From contig CAVFCW010000015.1 of assembly GCA_963621245.1 (NCBI GenBank), positions 1 through 54,664 of the forward strand: DNA of 54,664 nucleotides. Reading direction: 5' to 3'. Made by a program: the position numbers and the translations under genes. Positions 24,836-33,982 of this stretch are shown in pieces (within the stretch, counting starts at the first letter, position 1; each line of letters begins with the position of its first letter). The DNA is from SIG603 sp963621245. Its GTDB lineage: Bacteria; Bacillota; Clostridia; Oscillospirales; Acutalibacteraceae. A model generated the notes under the pieces. It made no database searches. It saw only the letters and a list, made by a program, of their open reading frames with translations, and was not told the origin of the DNA.

Positions 24836-25447
24836 TCAGTAATCTTCGAAATCAAAGGCATTCATGCCCTCTCTTATCTCATCAAAGCTGTAGCCGTATC
24901 TCTGAAGTGCGCTGACCGCCCTTCTTTTGATTTTCTCGTCCTCGGCAAAGCCCTTATATTTCTTATCAAGAATTATTTTTATTTTCTCAATCGGCTCGTC
25001 ATCATATTCCTCTATGACTTCATCGATTATCAGAGAGTCTATTCCTTTCAGTTTAAGCTCCTGAATAACCCGTCTTTTGCCGAATTTTTTCACGGAGAAA
25101 AGCGTACGCACAAAATTCCGGGCAAACTCTCGGTCATCGATGAGGCCCAATTCCTCCATTCGATCCGCCGTTTGCTCGGCAGTTTCTTTCGGCGCCACCT
25201 CGCTTACCTTATCGATAAGCTCCTTTTTGCTTCTCGCCCTGTATTCGAGAAGGTACAGAGCCTTCTGCGAGGCTCTGTGCGCTTCCGATTTTTTTATAAG
25301 TTTGTAAAGTTCTTCGTCCGTGAAACTTTGTCCGACCGATATTCCGTTTGCCTCAAGCGTTAACGTATCGAGCTTCATGGCTTCTTCGCCGTCGATATAA
25401 AGCTGCGAAAGTCCCTTTCGTCTCGGTCTGATGTCCGTTATCGTCAT
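24836..25447 (-). CDS. recX: RecA regulatory protein RecX
   Basis: The 203-residue helical protein has tandem RecX repeats: ALYLLEYRARSKKELIDKV, LIDDREFARNFVR, and FGKRRVIQELKLKGI. RecX modulates RecA filaments. Its ATG overlaps the recA stop as TGATG, so translation is coupled, and the two partners are made together. It is close to the usual family length. Confidence 0.93.
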   Translation of the reverse strand: MTITDIRPRRKGLSQLYIDGEEAMKLDTLTLEANGISVGQSFTDEELYKLIKKSEAHRASQKALYLLEYRARSKKELIDKVSEVAPKETAEQTADRMEELGLIDDREFARNFVRTLFSVKKFGKRRVIQELKLKGIDSLIIDEVIEEYDDEPIEKIKIILDKKYKGFAEDEKIKRRAVSALQRYGYSFDEIREGMNAFDFEDY

Positions 25448-26565
25448 CAGTCGTCAACAGTGATATCGATGTCGGTTGTGATTGCCGGCTGTTTCTGCTC
25501 GCTCTGCGGAATTTCCTCAACCTTTTTCACATCGGCACCCTTAGCCTTCGGCTCTTCCTCGTCCTTCTTTGGGCCGTACTGCTCCATGAACCTCGTTCTC
25601 ACCTTGGTTTCAATCTCGTTGAGAAGTTCGGGGTTGCTCTCGATGAGCTTCTTGGAGTTATCCTTACCCTGTGCAAGGCGCTGACCCTCATAGCTGAACC
25701 ATGCACCCGACTTATGAATGATATCCATATCTATGGCGGCATCCATAATCTCGCCCATCTTGGAGATTCCCTCGCCGTACATAATATCGAACTCGGCTAC
25801 CTTGAATGGCGGTGCGACCTTATTTTTGACAACCTTAACCTTTGTGTGGTTACCGACTACCTCGCCGCCGACCTTAATGGACTCAACTCTTCTCACGTCA
25901 AGTCTTACGGAAGCGTAGAACTTAAGTGCACGTCCGCCAGATGTTGTCTCGGGGTTGCCGTACATAACGCCGACTTTCTCACGAATCTGGTTGATGAATA
26001 TAGCAACGCAGTTAGACTTTGATATTGCGCCCGTGAGCTTTCTCATTGCCTGTGACATAAGTCTTGCCTGAAGTCCGACATGGCTGTCGCCCATCTCGCC
26101 CTCGATTTCGGCTCTTGGAACAAGTGCGGCAACGGAGTCGACTACGATTACGTCGATCGCACCAGATGCTATAAGCTTTTCTGTTATCTCGAGAGCCTGT
26201 TCACCCGTATCGGGCTGAGCCACTAGAAGCGAGTCGATATCAACTCCGAGGTGAGATGCATAAACGGGATCGAGTGCGTGCTCGACATCGATAAATGCAG
26301 CATTTCCGCCAAGTTTCTGTCCCTCGGCAACGCAGTGAAGTGCAAGCGTTGTTTTACCTGAGGATTCGGGGCCGTAAATCTCGACGATTCTTCCTCTGGG
26401 AAGTCCGCCTATTCCGAGCGCCATGTCGAGAGTGAGCGAACCTGTCGAAATTGCCTCGACGTTCAATGCCTGAGTTTGACCCAAACGCATAACGGCGCCG
26501 TCGCCAAACTGTTTTCTTATCTGATTAAGCGCACTTTCCAGCGCCTTGTTTTTTTCGTCTGCCAT
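25447..26565 (-). CDS. recA: recombinase RecA
   Basis: The 372-residue protein has Walker A GPESSGKTT (65-73), the Walker B region VIVVDSVAALVPRAEIEGE, the MAW/loop segment FINQIREKVGVMYGNPETT and an acidic C-terminal tail. It drives strand exchange and SOS induction. The ATG at 26565 follows AGGAG and gives the standard N-terminus; the longer frame to 26667 runs into promoter DNA. A LexA-like site and a good promoter lie upstream. Confidence 0.98.
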   Translation of the reverse strand: MADEKNKALESALNQIRKQFGDGAVMRLGQTQALNVEAISTGSLTLDMALGIGGLPRGRIVEIYGPESSGKTTLALHCVAEGQKLGGNAAFIDVEHALDPVYASHLGVDIDSLLVAQPDTGEQALEITEKLIASGAIDVIVVDSVAALVPRAEIEGEMGDSHVGLQARLMSQAMRKLTGAISKSNCVAIFINQIREKVGVMYGNPETTSGGRALKFYASVRLDVRRVESIKVGGEVVGNHTKVKVVKNKVAPPFKVAEFDIMYGEGISKMGEIMDAAIDMDIIHKSGAWFSYEGQRLAQGKDNSKKLIESNPELLNEIETKVRTRFMEQYGPKKDEEEPKAKGADVKKVEEIPQSEQKQPAITTDIDITVDD

Positions 26566-26612
26566 TTTATTTCTCCTGTTTAGTATCTGTATGTTTGTCT
26601 TTTTATGAGAAT

Positions 26613-26641
26613 AGTATAAATGAAAACAATCGAAAAAGCAA
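26613..26641 (-). promoter_or_regulatory. promoter of recA-recX-rimO
   Basis: On the minus strand TTGCTT and TATACT are separated by 17 bases. Confidence 0.7.
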
Positions 26642-26660
26642 TAACTTGAGCGAATTTTTT

Positions 26661-26674
26661 CGAACAATTGTTTT
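26661..26674. promoter_or_regulatory. candidate LexA (DinR) box upstream of recA
   Basis: CGAACAATTGTTTT resembles the Gram-positive LexA consensus CGAAC-N4-GTTCG, with an intact left half and a degenerate right half. It lies 20 bases upstream of the -35 box, farther than usual. The site at 39215 shares CGAAC-RATT-GTT. Confidence 0.5.
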
Positions 26675-26744
26675 TATTTTTCTATTCATTTGTTTGTACA
26701 TATATACTACTAAACAGTCACGGGCAATATCTACCCTTTGAAGC

Positions 26745-27650
26745 TCACATGCCGAGGAATTTCTTTAGTTGGGGTATTTTTGCCATACCGTCATAAAATC
26801 CCTGCTCGTAAACCGCCGTCAGCTTTTCGGGGTCACGCTCAAGTCTTTCAATGCCGAGGCTTTCCTTTGGAGCAATGACAAAGCATGTGCCGAGTCTTTC
26901 CTTGTCCTTTAAATAGAGAAGCTCGTGATTGTAGACGGTGTGACGGTTTTTGAAAGCCTCGGAAAACTCTTTGTAGCCGTGGTAATGAGCCTTCACGAGC
27001 GGGTAAACGGGACTTTGTTTTTTCACGTAGTCCCTCGGCTGAGTGAGAACCACAACGTTGTTTCGGTTGCCCATTCTCTCGCTTTTCATAAGCGGAACGG
27101 AATCCGCAACTCCGCCGTCGAGATATTTTCTGCCGCCAATCTCCACGGGGCGTGCAAGAAGCGGAAGCGATGCGCTCGCACGCACCTTGTCCACGTCGCT
27201 TATCAAATCACGCACGGGCAAAAGTTCGGCTTTCCCCGTCTCGAGATTTGTGACGCACGAATAGAGTGTTGCTCCGGTTTTTTTGTACGCAACATTATTT
27301 ATCGGATAAAGCTCCTCGGGAATGCGGTGGTAGATAAACTCTTCGGAAAAGAAATTACCCGTCTTTAAAAGCATTTTGTTTCCGCAGTAGTAATCCTTGT
27401 CGATGTGGTCGATTATAACCTGAGCCCCTCTGCCCGCCTGAAGCGCAAGATAGGAGCAAGCGTTACATGCGCCGGCAGAAACGCCAATAACACGCTTAAA
27501 AATAATTCTCGCCTGTAAAAGAGCATCCAAAACTCCGCAGGTGTATAAACCACGCATACCGCCACCCTCTAAAACGAGAGCGGCGGTTGAAGTAAGCTTT
27601 ATTTCCTCGGGGAGTGGATTTCGTCGAAGCCTTACCGTGGTTTCAATCAT
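26745..27650 (-). CDS. patatin-like phospholipase
   Basis: The 301-residue protein has the patatin oxyanion loop GGGMRG (29-34), nucleophile elbow GVSAG (S58) and catalytic D178 in DGG. It belongs to the bacterial YjjU/RssA-like group and should hydrolyse lipid acyl esters at the cytoplasmic membrane face. Its ATG overlaps the upstream hydro-lyase gene stop by four bases (ATGA), so the two are translationally coupled, although no shared pathway is evident. Confidence 0.88.
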   Translation of the reverse strand: MIETTVRLRRNPLPEEIKLTSTAALVLEGGGMRGLYTCGVLDALLQARIIFKRVIGVSAGACNACSYLALQAGRGAQVIIDHIDKDYYCGNKMLLKTGNFFSEEFIYHRIPEELYPINNVAYKKTGATLYSCVTNLETGKAELLPVRDLISDVDKVRASASLPLLARPVEIGGRKYLDGGVADSVPLMKSERMGNRNNVVVLTQPRDYVKKQSPVYPLVKAHYHGYKEFSEAFKNRHTVYNHELLYLKDKERLGTCFVIAPKESLGIERLERDPEKLTAVYEQGFYDGMAKIPQLKKFLGM

Positions 27651-28174
27651 GAAAGAACGTTTCCTCCGTTGCAGTCAATTGCCACAATGAGCGGAAAATC
27701 TTCGAACTCGAGTTTTTTGACAGACTCGCAGCCGAGATCCTCAAATGCGATAACCTCGCAAGACTTAATGCATCTTGCGGCAAGTGCGCCCGCTCCGCCT
27801 ATTGCGCAGAGATAAACGCCCTTATTTCGCTTGATTGCCTCGATAACTTCATCGCTTCGCTTGCCCTTGCCAATCATGCACTTGAGTCCTCTGTCCATAA
27901 ATTCGGGAGCGAACTTATCCATTCTGGAGCTTGTGGTGGGGCCGCAAGAGCCGATAGCCATTCCGGGAGGTGTGGGCGTTGGGCCTGCATAGTATACGCT
28001 TGCGTTCTCAAGCGGATAAGGAGTTTTCTCGCCCTTATCGAGCATCTCTTTAATTCTCTTGTGGGCGGCGTCTCTCGATGTGTAGACCGTACCGCTTAAA
28101 AGTATTCTCTGACCCGCCTTAAGCGTTGGGGCAACAGAAGCAATATCCCTTGTGTTTACTCGAAGATCGGACAT
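27647..28174 (-). CDS. Fe-S hydro-lyase beta subunit (class I fumarase/tartrate dehydratase type)
   Basis: The 175-residue protein matches the C-terminal (beta) part of class I fumarases: LLSGTVYTSRDAAHKRI, the substrate region YYAGPTPTPPGMAIGSCGPTT, and LCAIGGAGALAARCI. The beta subunit normally works with an alpha subunit that carries the [4Fe-4S] cluster, usually encoded next to it. Here the neighbours are a VOC gene 5' and a patatin gene 3', so the alpha gene must lie elsewhere or be missing. Fumarate hydratase is the likeliest activity. Confidence 0.86.
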   Translation of the reverse strand: MSDLRVNTRDIASVAPTLKAGQRILLSGTVYTSRDAAHKRIKEMLDKGEKTPYPLENASVYYAGPTPTPPGMAIGSCGPTTSSRMDKFAPEFMDRGLKCMIGKGKRSDEVIEAIKRNKGVYLCAIGGAGALAARCIKSCEVIAFEDLGCESVKKLEFEDFPLIVAIDCNGGNVLS

Positions 28175-28175
28175 A

Positions 28176-28562
28176 TCAGCACTCCTTGAAAAGCTCGATG
28201 TGCTCGCCGAGAGGACCGCGGAAGAATGCGATTCTAATCGGGAAATTATCGCCGAGAACCAAATCAGAAGGCTCCTTTGTGACCTCGTAACCGAGAGCTC
28301 TTACCTTCTCGATGTACTCGTCAACATCGTCCGTTGCGAATGCAAGGTGGTTAAAGCTGCCGTCAATGGGAGCGTTGTCAAGCTCGGGGTGGTAAACGAT
28401 TTCCATAACGCTGTTGTCGCCGCAAGAAAGCATGCAGCATTTTCCGTCATCCCAAGATCTCTTGACGGGGAAACCGAGAACGTCTCTGTAGAAAGAAACA
28501 ACCTTCTCGAGGTTTTCTGCGTTGGGATAAAGTGCGATATGGTGTACTCCGTTGATTTTCAT
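28176..28562 (-). CDS. VOC (glyoxalase/lactoylglutathione lyase-like) protein
   Basis: The 128-residue vicinal-oxygen-chelate protein has two beta-alpha-beta-beta-beta units. Likely metal ligands are His in VHHIALY near the start, E in MEIVYHP, His in FNHLAFAT and E in GEHIELF near the end. The substrate is uncertain; methylglyoxal-type detoxification is possible. The ATG at 28562 follows GGAGG; the frame from 28613 runs over the ftsZ terminator. It abuts the hydro-lyase gene, with its stop one base from that start. Confidence 0.85.
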   Translation of the reverse strand: MKINGVHHIALYPNAENLEKVVSFYRDVLGFPVKRSWDDGKCCMLSCGDNSVMEIVYHPELDNAPIDGSFNHLAFATDDVDEYIEKVRALGYEVTKEPSDLVLGDNFPIRIAFFRGPLGEHIELFKEC

Positions 28563-28592
28563 AACAATTCCTCCAAAAGCTGATTTACAAAA

Positions 28593-28624
28593 ACATCTCC
28601 GATCTGAAAACAAACCGGAGATGT
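28593..28624 (-). terminator. terminator of ftsZ
   Basis: ACATCTCCG pairs with CGGAGATGT, followed on the minus strand by TTTTTGTAA, 11 bases after the ftsZ stop. Confidence 0.85.
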
Positions 28625-28634
28625 AAAGTTTTAA

Positions 28635-29858
28635 TTACTTTCTGCCAAAAATAGACATAATATCCGTGAAGGTGGAATCCTCTTCAACCGGCGGCTTCGG
28701 TGTCGGTGCGGGAGTCGGAGTCGGAGCAGAAGCCTGAGCCTGTGTGCTTGTCGGAACAGCAGGTGTCTGAGTAGCTGTTCTGCCGTCAATGTTGAATGTG
28801 CCGACATAGCTTGACTCTGACTCTGCCTTTGAAGCGGCAGCTGTCTCAGCAGGTGTTGCGGAAACGGAAGGAACAGTCTTTACTGTGTTCTCGCCGTTCA
28901 TGCCGCCAAAGCCTGTAGCGATAACGGTAACCTTGATCTCATCTTCCATGGTTTCGTCAAATGTAGCACCCCAGATGATGTTTGCATCCTCGCTTGCTCT
29001 CTCTTTGATAAGGTTGGAAGCTTCATCGATTTCCTCGAGCTCGATGTTCGGGGAAGATTTGATGTTGATGATAACGCCCTTTGCGCCTGCGATTGCAGTC
29101 TCGAGAAGCGGGCTTGTGATAGCCTGTAAAGCAGCCTGTTCTGCCTTGCCCTTGCCTGTTGCCGAGCCAACGCCCATGTGCGCATAGCCTGCGTCCTGCA
29201 TGACGGACTTAACATCCTCAAAGTCGAGGTTAACGACGCCCGGAAGCTGGATAAGGTCGGAGATGGACTGTACGCCCTGACGAAGAACGTCATCGGCTAC
29301 CTGGAAAGCATTTGCAAGAGTAATCTTCTGATCGGAGACAAACTTAAGTCTCTCGTTCGGAATAACAACGAGTGAGTCAACGTGCTGCTTCAAAGCTTCG
29401 ATAGCAGCCTCTGCCTGCTCCATTCTTCTCTTGCCCTCAAATGCGAAAGGCTTTGTGACAATACCGACTGTGAGTGCGCCCATGTCCTTTGCAACCTCTG
29501 CAACGACAGGTGCGGCACCTGAGCCTGTTCCGCCGCCCATACCTGCGGTGACGAAAACCATGTCTGCGCCCTTTAAGGTGTCTGCGATTATATCTCTTGA
29601 CTCCTCGGCTGCCTTCTGGCCGTTAGCGGGGTTTCCGCCTGCACCCTTGCCTCCTGTTGTCTTTTCGCCTAACTGGATTTTTGTCTGAGCCTGAGTGCGT
29701 GATAAAGCCTGCTTATCGGTGTTCATGCAGATGAGCTCCACATACTGAACGCCCTCCTCAGCCATACGGTTGACTGCGTTTCCGCCGCCGCCGCCTACGC
29801 CGATAACTTTTATAGTCTGGGCTGCTTCATCGAGCATATTATCAATTGCGAAAGGCAT
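28635..29858 (-). CDS. ftsZ: cell division protein FtsZ
   Basis: The 407-residue tubulin homologue forms the Z-ring. It has IGVGGGGGNAVNRM near residue 19, the GTP loop GGGTGSG (108-114), and FQVADDVLRQGVQSISDLI in the T7 region. The core ends near residue 320 and is followed by a linker rich in Ala, Pro and Thr. The extreme C-terminus is DSTFTDIMSIFGRK, which departs from the usual DIPxFLR anchor peptide. It is separated from divIB by a terminator and a 270-base gap. AGGAGG precedes the ATG. Confidence 0.97.
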   Translation of the reverse strand: MPFAIDNMLDEAAQTIKVIGVGGGGGNAVNRMAEEGVQYVELICMNTDKQALSRTQAQTKIQLGEKTTGGKGAGGNPANGQKAAEESRDIIADTLKGADMVFVTAGMGGGTGSGAAPVVAEVAKDMGALTVGIVTKPFAFEGKRRMEQAEAAIEALKQHVDSLVVIPNERLKFVSDQKITLANAFQVADDVLRQGVQSISDLIQLPGVVNLDFEDVKSVMQDAGYAHMGVGSATGKGKAEQAALQAITSPLLETAIAGAKGVIINIKSSPNIELEEIDEASNLIKERASEDANIIWGATFDETMEDEIKVTVIATGFGGMNGENTVKTVPSVSATPAETAAASKAESESSYVGTFNIDGRTATQTPAVPTSTQAQASAPTPTPAPTPKPPVEEDSTFTDIMSIFGRK

Positions 29859-30054
29859 TGATATATTCCTCCTTAAATGTAAACTTATATTAATAAACCA
29901 TAGGGTATCTTCGGGGTAAAGTGAGTAAAGGTAGATTGCTTTACATAATTTCAGCTTTACACATCTAATAATCTAACACTTTACACCTCAAATTTCAAGT
30001 GTTTAAAGCGATTTTATAAAGATAATTTGCATTTTATTAACAACTTCTCAAAAA

Positions 30055-30094
30055 GGAACGCACTCATTAAGCTGTGAAAAGCAAAGTGCGTTCC
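30055..30094 (-). terminator. terminator of the dcw cluster after divIB
   Basis: GGAACGCACT pairs with AGTGCGTTCC, followed on the minus strand by TTTTTGAG. It separates divIB from ftsZ, which probably uses a promoter in 29880-30000. Confidence 0.85.
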
Positions 30095-30128
30095 GATTTT
30101 TAAGTTTTATAAATTTTCGCGTTAATTA

Positions 30129-31388
30129 TCAGAAATCAGGGATATCGTCTCCGCGCGAGTTGACGGTTGTTTGTGTCGCGCTTGACTCCTCACTTGACTC
30201 GGTGTCGTCGGTACCGTAATAATCTCCAGTTGTGTCATCGCCCGTATCGTATCCGTTGTCTGTCGAAACTGACGACTCCGCAGATGATGAGGAAGATTCT
30301 GTATTTGTGCCGTCAACGGCGTCAACACCGTCTACTATTCTGCCCGCACCGTCAAATGTGAGCGTCCAATCCTCGCTCGAACTTGTAACGGCGCCGCTCT
30401 CAACCTCTGCCTGTGTGGACGGGTTGAAGTAAGCTCGGTTGTTCTCCTTTGAAAGCGAAAGATCAAGCGTGCCGTACTCGCTCTCCGAAATACCGCTGCC
30501 CATAGCAATCTGCAAGCCGAAATTAAGCTTGTATCTCAAATCACTTATGCCGCCGAGATTCATAAGTATTCTTCCGTCATAGAGAAGCTTAATGTTGTAA
30601 ACATCGCTTATATCTATTCTCGTAACCTTGCTTATCTCGTCGCCGCGCTCGTTCAAACAGGTGTTAATTTCCTCGTAAGCCGACTGCTGATATTCATCGT
30701 TGAACTTGAGGTAGCCCTCATTGTCCGTTATCTCGCCGCCGACAAGAAGAATGGAGTTTTCGTCCTTATCCGTCTTGTTGTCGAGCAACTTTCCGTACTG
30801 GCTGACATAAACATAGCCGCCGTTGTACTCAATGCTGTATCTTACGGTTGCCTCGGTGATTGTGATCTCCGCTGTTGTTGGGAAAAGTCTTCTCACCTTT
30901 ATTCTCTCGATGTACGGGTAGAGCGAATAAAGATTGCTCTCGATGCTTTTCGCATTGACCAAAAGAAGATTTTGTCCCTCGGCAACTCCCGACTGCGCAA
31001 TAACCTCGTTCGTATCGTACTGCGTGACTCCGTACATTTTAATAACTTTTACTCTGCAGAACGCTATCTCGCAAACCACAAGTGTGATTATCGAAATAAG
31101 CGTGAGTATGAGTGTGGCACGCAGTTTATGTGTTTTTTTCGGAGCGGAGAAGTCCTCGTCATCGTTATAGTCGCCTTCACGGATAACGACGGAACCGTCG
31201 TCCTCATCGTCGTCGATATACTCGTCGAAATCGTCGTCCTCGTGTCTTACAACTCGGCGCGGTGCGCTTCTTTCACGGGTTTCTCTTCTTTGCGAACGCA
31301 CATCGGCTTCGCTTTCCTCACGGCTAATCTCGGCGTCATCGTCAAGGTCTTTCATGGCGGCGTTCTTTATTTTTTTAAACAAACCCAT
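30129..31388 (-). CDS. divIB: cell division protein DivIB/FtsQ
   Basis: The 419-residue bitopic protein has a long charged cytoplasmic N-terminus (1-87, rich in D, E, R), a membrane helix (88-110), an FtsQ-type POTRA domain (about 112-185: VIKMYGVTQYDTNEVIAQSG) and a beta domain. A tail rich in Ser, Thr and Asp from about 350 ends in GDDIPDF. It scaffolds FtsL and the septal synthase outside the membrane. The tail's final residues look like an FtsZ C-terminal peptide, which is odd for an external segment. It is the last gene of the rsmH-divIB run. Confidence 0.9.
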   Translation of the reverse strand: MGLFKKIKNAAMKDLDDDAEISREESEADVRSQRRETRERSAPRRVVRHEDDDFDEYIDDDEDDGSVVIREGDYNDDEDFSAPKKTHKLRATLILTLISIITLVVCEIAFCRVKVIKMYGVTQYDTNEVIAQSGVAEGQNLLLVNAKSIESNLYSLYPYIERIKVRRLFPTTAEITITEATVRYSIEYNGGYVYVSQYGKLLDNKTDKDENSILLVGGEITDNEGYLKFNDEYQQSAYEEINTCLNERGDEISKVTRIDISDVYNIKLLYDGRILMNLGGISDLRYKLNFGLQIAMGSGISESEYGTLDLSLSKENNRAYFNPSTQAEVESGAVTSSSEDWTLTFDGAGRIVDGVDAVDGTNTESSSSSAESSVSTDNGYDTGDDTTGDYYGTDDTESSEESSATQTTVNSRGDDIPDF

Positions 31389-31423
31389 ACTTCTCCCCTC
31401 CTTCCGTTAAAATTCTCAAGACT

Positions 31424-32578
31424 TTATTCTTCGGTGCTTTCCTCGGTTTCGGCAGTCTCTTCCATGCCCGCAGCCTTGAGAATCTCTCTGTAAATTCTCT
31501 CGTTTGCATCGGGAATGCTCATTTCCTTAGCGTTTCTGCCGTAGCGTGCGATTGTCTCGGGATCTGCCAAAATCTTGTTCAGCTCTTCCAAAAGCTTCTC
31601 GCCCGTGAGGTCTTTCTCCTCGATTATCTCAGCCGCACCACGGTTAACAAGCGACATAGCGTTGTGATACTGGTGGTTCTCCGCGACATTCGGCGATGGA
31701 ATCAAAATTGATCCCTTGCCCATAGCTTCAATCTCTGTGAGCGTGATTGCGCCCGAGCGGCTTATAACAACGTCAGCCGCCGCAAGGCAGTCAGCCATAT
31801 TGTTAATATATTCCAAAACTCTTATCTGCGGATGAGCGGAAATATCATAGCCAGCTTCCTTTAAAATCTCAGGGTACTCTGTGTTTCTCGTGCCGTAGCC
31901 GTGAATGTGCTGAACCGTTCCCTTTTCGGCGCTGTCCTTCAAAACAGTTATCATGGCATTGTTGATTGCTCCAGCACCGAGGCTTCCGCCAAAGGAGAGA
32001 ACCATCGGTCTTTCGTCAAGGCCGAGTTTTTTTCTTGCCTCGTCACGGTTTGCCGCCAAAATTTCGGGGCGAACAGGATTTCCCGTTACAACAACGTTTG
32101 CACCCTCAGGGAGGTGCTTTTTTGCGTCCTCGACGGAAATCATTATGGTCTTAACGCTCTTTGCAAGCATTTTAACGGTAACTCCGGGGTAAGCATTGGA
32201 TTCATGCACAACGCACGGAACGCCAAGCTTTGCAGCCTCACGAAGAACGGGGCCGCACACATATCCGCCTGTTCCGACGCAGATGTCGGGCTTGAATTCC
32301 TTGATAATTCTTTTCGATTCAAGCGTTGACGTGACAAGCTTATTAACGGTTTGAATATTTCTTACAATGTTTGCGGGTGTGATTTTTCTCTGAAAGCCCG
32401 AGATGTGAATTGTCTTAATCTCGTAGCCTGCGGGTGGAACAAGTCTTTCCTCCATGCCGCCTTTGTTGCCGACAAAAAGTATCTCGGCGTCGGGCTGTTT
32501 CATTTTAAGGTAGCCGGCAGCCGCCAAAGCAGGGTTTATGTGGCCGGCTGTTCCGCCGCCTGAAAAAAGTACTCGCAT
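31424..32578 (-). CDS. murG: UDP-GlcNAc:lipid I N-acetylglucosaminyltransferase MurG
   Basis: The 384-residue GT28 enzyme converts lipid I to lipid II on the cytoplasmic face. It begins MRVLFSGGGTAGHINPA and has the acceptor-side VGTGGYVCGP, the donor-side MVLSFGGSLGAGAIN, and ISRSGAITLTEI. A short acidic tail (ETAETEESTEE) extends past the usual end. It sits 10 bases after ftsW and 35 before divIB. Confidence 0.97.
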   Translation of the reverse strand: MRVLFSGGGTAGHINPALAAAGYLKMKQPDAEILFVGNKGGMEERLVPPAGYEIKTIHISGFQRKITPANIVRNIQTVNKLVTSTLESKRIIKEFKPDICVGTGGYVCGPVLREAAKLGVPCVVHESNAYPGVTVKMLAKSVKTIMISVEDAKKHLPEGANVVVTGNPVRPEILAANRDEARKKLGLDERPMVLSFGGSLGAGAINNAMITVLKDSAEKGTVQHIHGYGTRNTEYPEILKEAGYDISAHPQIRVLEYINNMADCLAAADVVISRSGAITLTEIEAMGKGSILIPSPNVAENHQYHNAMSLVNRGAAEIIEEKDLTGEKLLEELNKILADPETIARYGRNAKEMSIPDANERIYREILKAAGMEETAETEESTEE

Positions 32579-32588
32579 AATTTTTACC

Positions 32589-33929
32589 TCACTCTAAAGT
32601 TTTTTCGGGTATTCCCATAGCGTCCTGACGATAGTTATATCTCGATATCGACAGCAGAACGCCCATTTCGCTTAAAAGAACCAACAGAGACGAACCTCCG
32701 TATGAGAAGAACGGCAAGCTTATTCCGGTATTTGGGAAAGCGTTTGTGACAACGCAGATGTTTGCCGCCGCCTGAATTCCGATTGTAAATGTAATTCCTA
32801 TTCCGAGAAGCGTGCCGAAACGGTCTTTTGCGTGAACGGAAATATTAATTCCTCTCCAAACAAGCCAAAGGAAGAGCAAAATCACGACAAGTGCTCCCGC
32901 CAAGCCCATTTCCTCGCAGAAAATTGCGAAAACGAAGTCGTTCTGCGGCTCGGGAAGGAAAATATGCTTAAGCTTGGATTGTCCGATGCCCGTGCCGAAA
33001 AGTCCGCCCGAACCGATTGCGTAAAGCGACTGTCTTGTCTGGTAGGTATCCACTCCGTCGGGGGGATTAAACGGATTGAGCCATCCGAGAATTCTCGGCA
33101 TAACGTGAGCGAATTTTCCGGAAAAGAGAATATAGAACACGCCTCCCACAGCAGCGGGTACGCCGATTAAGAGGAACCAGCGAAGTTTAACTCCGCCGGA
33201 GAGCATTACAGCCGAGCAGATGAACGCAATGATTATTGTAGCCGAAACGTGCGGCTCCAAAACAACCAAAACGGCAAAAAGTCCGAACCAGAAAAAGCAT
33301 GGCACAACTCCCCTTAAAAAGGGAACGTCTTTACCGTCGTACTTAGAAAGCGTCATCGAAATCATCATAATCGACATAAACTTTGCCATCTCCGACGGCT
33401 GAATCGAAATACCGCCTATGTTAATCCATCGGTTTGCACCGTTGATTGTCGGAACGAAAGCCGTGCCCTTCAAAACTATAACTACACCAAGCATAACAAT
33501 TGTTACGAAGAGAAGCACACCGCAACACCATTTTTTCTTGAAGTTGTTGTAGTTAAAGGTTGAAATTCCAAGCATAAGAATAATTCCGACCACGGCAAAA
33601 ATACCTTGCTTTTGGATGTACTCAAAGCTTGAGCCGTCCTGATAATAAGCGTCCGAATAGCTTGCCGAGAAAAGCGTGGAAAGTCCTATTCCGAGAAGCA
33701 AAAGCACGAGCAAAAGAAGCTGCATGTCAAGGCCGATTCCAAGACCGAAAAGTCTCTCTTTAATCTTAACCTTTTTTCTCACACGCTTTTTTGGCGACTT
33801 GCTTGCCTTTGAAGCCTTCGGCGTCTGCTTTTTTGAGGGCCTCTCATAGTTACTCGATGGAGGAACCCTGTTGAGTCCTCTTGTTGTTCTGCTGCCGTAA
33901 CCGTTACGGCTTTGATATCTGTCGCTCAC
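32589..33929 (-). CDS. ftsW: SEDS glycosyltransferase FtsW/SpoVE
   Basis: The 446-residue SEDS-family lipid II polymerase works with the SpoVD-like PBP encoded upstream. After a basic, disordered N-terminal extension of about 60 residues (many Lys, Arg, Pro), there are ten membrane helices with NGANRWINIGGISIQPSE, FCEEMGLAGALVV and the C-terminal LPFFSYGGSSLL. The position next to murG supports FtsW or SpoVE rather than RodA. Confidence 0.93.
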   Translation of the reverse strand: MSDRYQSRNGYGSRTTRGLNRVPPSSNYERPSKKQTPKASKASKSPKKRVRKKVKIKERLFGLGIGLDMQLLLLVLLLLGIGLSTLFSASYSDAYYQDGSSFEYIQKQGIFAVVGIILMLGISTFNYNNFKKKWCCGVLLFVTIVMLGVVIVLKGTAFVPTINGANRWINIGGISIQPSEMAKFMSIMMISMTLSKYDGKDVPFLRGVVPCFFWFGLFAVLVVLEPHVSATIIIAFICSAVMLSGGVKLRWFLLIGVPAAVGGVFYILFSGKFAHVMPRILGWLNPFNPPDGVDTYQTRQSLYAIGSGGLFGTGIGQSKLKHIFLPEPQNDFVFAIFCEEMGLAGALVVILLFLWLVWRGINISVHAKDRFGTLLGIGITFTIGIQAAANICVVTNAFPNTGISLPFFSYGGSSLLVLLSEMGVLLSISRYNYRQDAMGIPEKTLE

Positions 33930-33982
33930 GCGGGCGTCCTCCTTACTTTCTTTTTCAAAACAATCGCTGTGTCAAAATTATA

